From assembly GCF_016938855.1 (NCBI RefSeq), contig NZ_JAFHAP010000007.1, forward strand, positions 51,827 through 115,826: DNA of 64,000 nucleotides, given 5' to 3'. This document shows, one piece after another, positions 63,914 through 64,000 of the stretch. The first letter of the stretch is position 1. Each line of letters starts with the position of its first letter. The position numbers were made by a program, and so were the translations under genes. The notes under the pieces are model-generated. The model made no database searches. It saw nothing but the letters and a program-made list of their open reading frames with translations, and was not told the DNA's origin. The stretch is from Polycladomyces zharkentensis. Its GTDB lineage: Bacteria; Bacillota; Bacilli; Thermoactinomycetales; JIR-001.

Positions 63914-64000
<87 letters not shown>

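Overview
The window is a chromosomal segment of a spore-forming, moderately high-GC, Gram-positive Bacillales-type bacterium. The order disA, yacL, ispD, ispF, gltX, cysE, cysS, mrnC, rlmB, yacP, sigH, rpmG, secE, nusG, rplKAJL, rpoBC, rplGB, rpsL, rpsG, fusA, tuf, the S10-spc-alpha superoperon, ecfA1A2T, truA, rplM, rpsI is the classical Bacillus order. Sporulation genes (sigH, cwlD, gerD, kbaA, pdaB) confirm a sporulating lineage. Gene content and base composition suggest the Thermoactinomycetaceae (Polycladomyces or Planifilum-like); this placement is an inference.

Layout. 1-4 kb: 3' end of disA, pssA, a convergent small conserved gene, carD and a PIN-TRAM protein. 4-11.6 kb: isoprenoid genes ispD and ispF, gltX, a cysteine T-box with cysE-cysS, then RNA-processing genes mrnC, rlmB and yacP. 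11.6-25 kb: sigH, rpmG-secE-nusG, rplK-rplA, an L10 leader with rplJ-rplL, a methyltransferase, rpoB-rpoC. 25-30 kb: L7Ae-like gene, rpsL, rpsG, fusA, tuf. 30.6-46 kb: the S10-spc-alpha ribosomal protein superoperon with secY, adk, map, infA and rpoA. 46-51 kb: ECF transporter energizing module, truA, rplM-rpsI. 51-63.3 kb: sporulation and accessory region (ybaK-like, cwlD, mrp/salA, fetAB-like transporter, two paralogous CWB2 cell-wall-binding proteins, gerD, kbaA, pdaB, a SpoIIM-like membrane protein, an OsmC protein). 63.6-64 kb: tandem rRNA promoters and the start of a 16S rRNA gene.

The genes are mostly housekeeping and strongly co-directional. The unexpected material lies between genes. 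(1) About 110 bp between tuf and rpsJ match the reverse complement of an internal part of 16S rRNA. (2) At least six intergenic copies of a roughly 190-330 bp element with GGGCGTGTCTGG-type inverted ends and a central GC-rich hairpin sit just behind stop codons. One copy (9.8-10.2 kb) carries about 130 bp of foreign coding-like DNA inside its hairpin. (3) Two paralogous cell-wall-binding proteins share an unrecognised N-terminal region and a short upstream motif; before the first gene an intrinsic terminator follows it, as in a cis-acting RNA switch. (4) Unassigned structured leaders precede rpsL and mrp. Two decayed coding fragments (49.7-49.9 kb and 55.7-56.1 kb) mark past gene loss or insertion.
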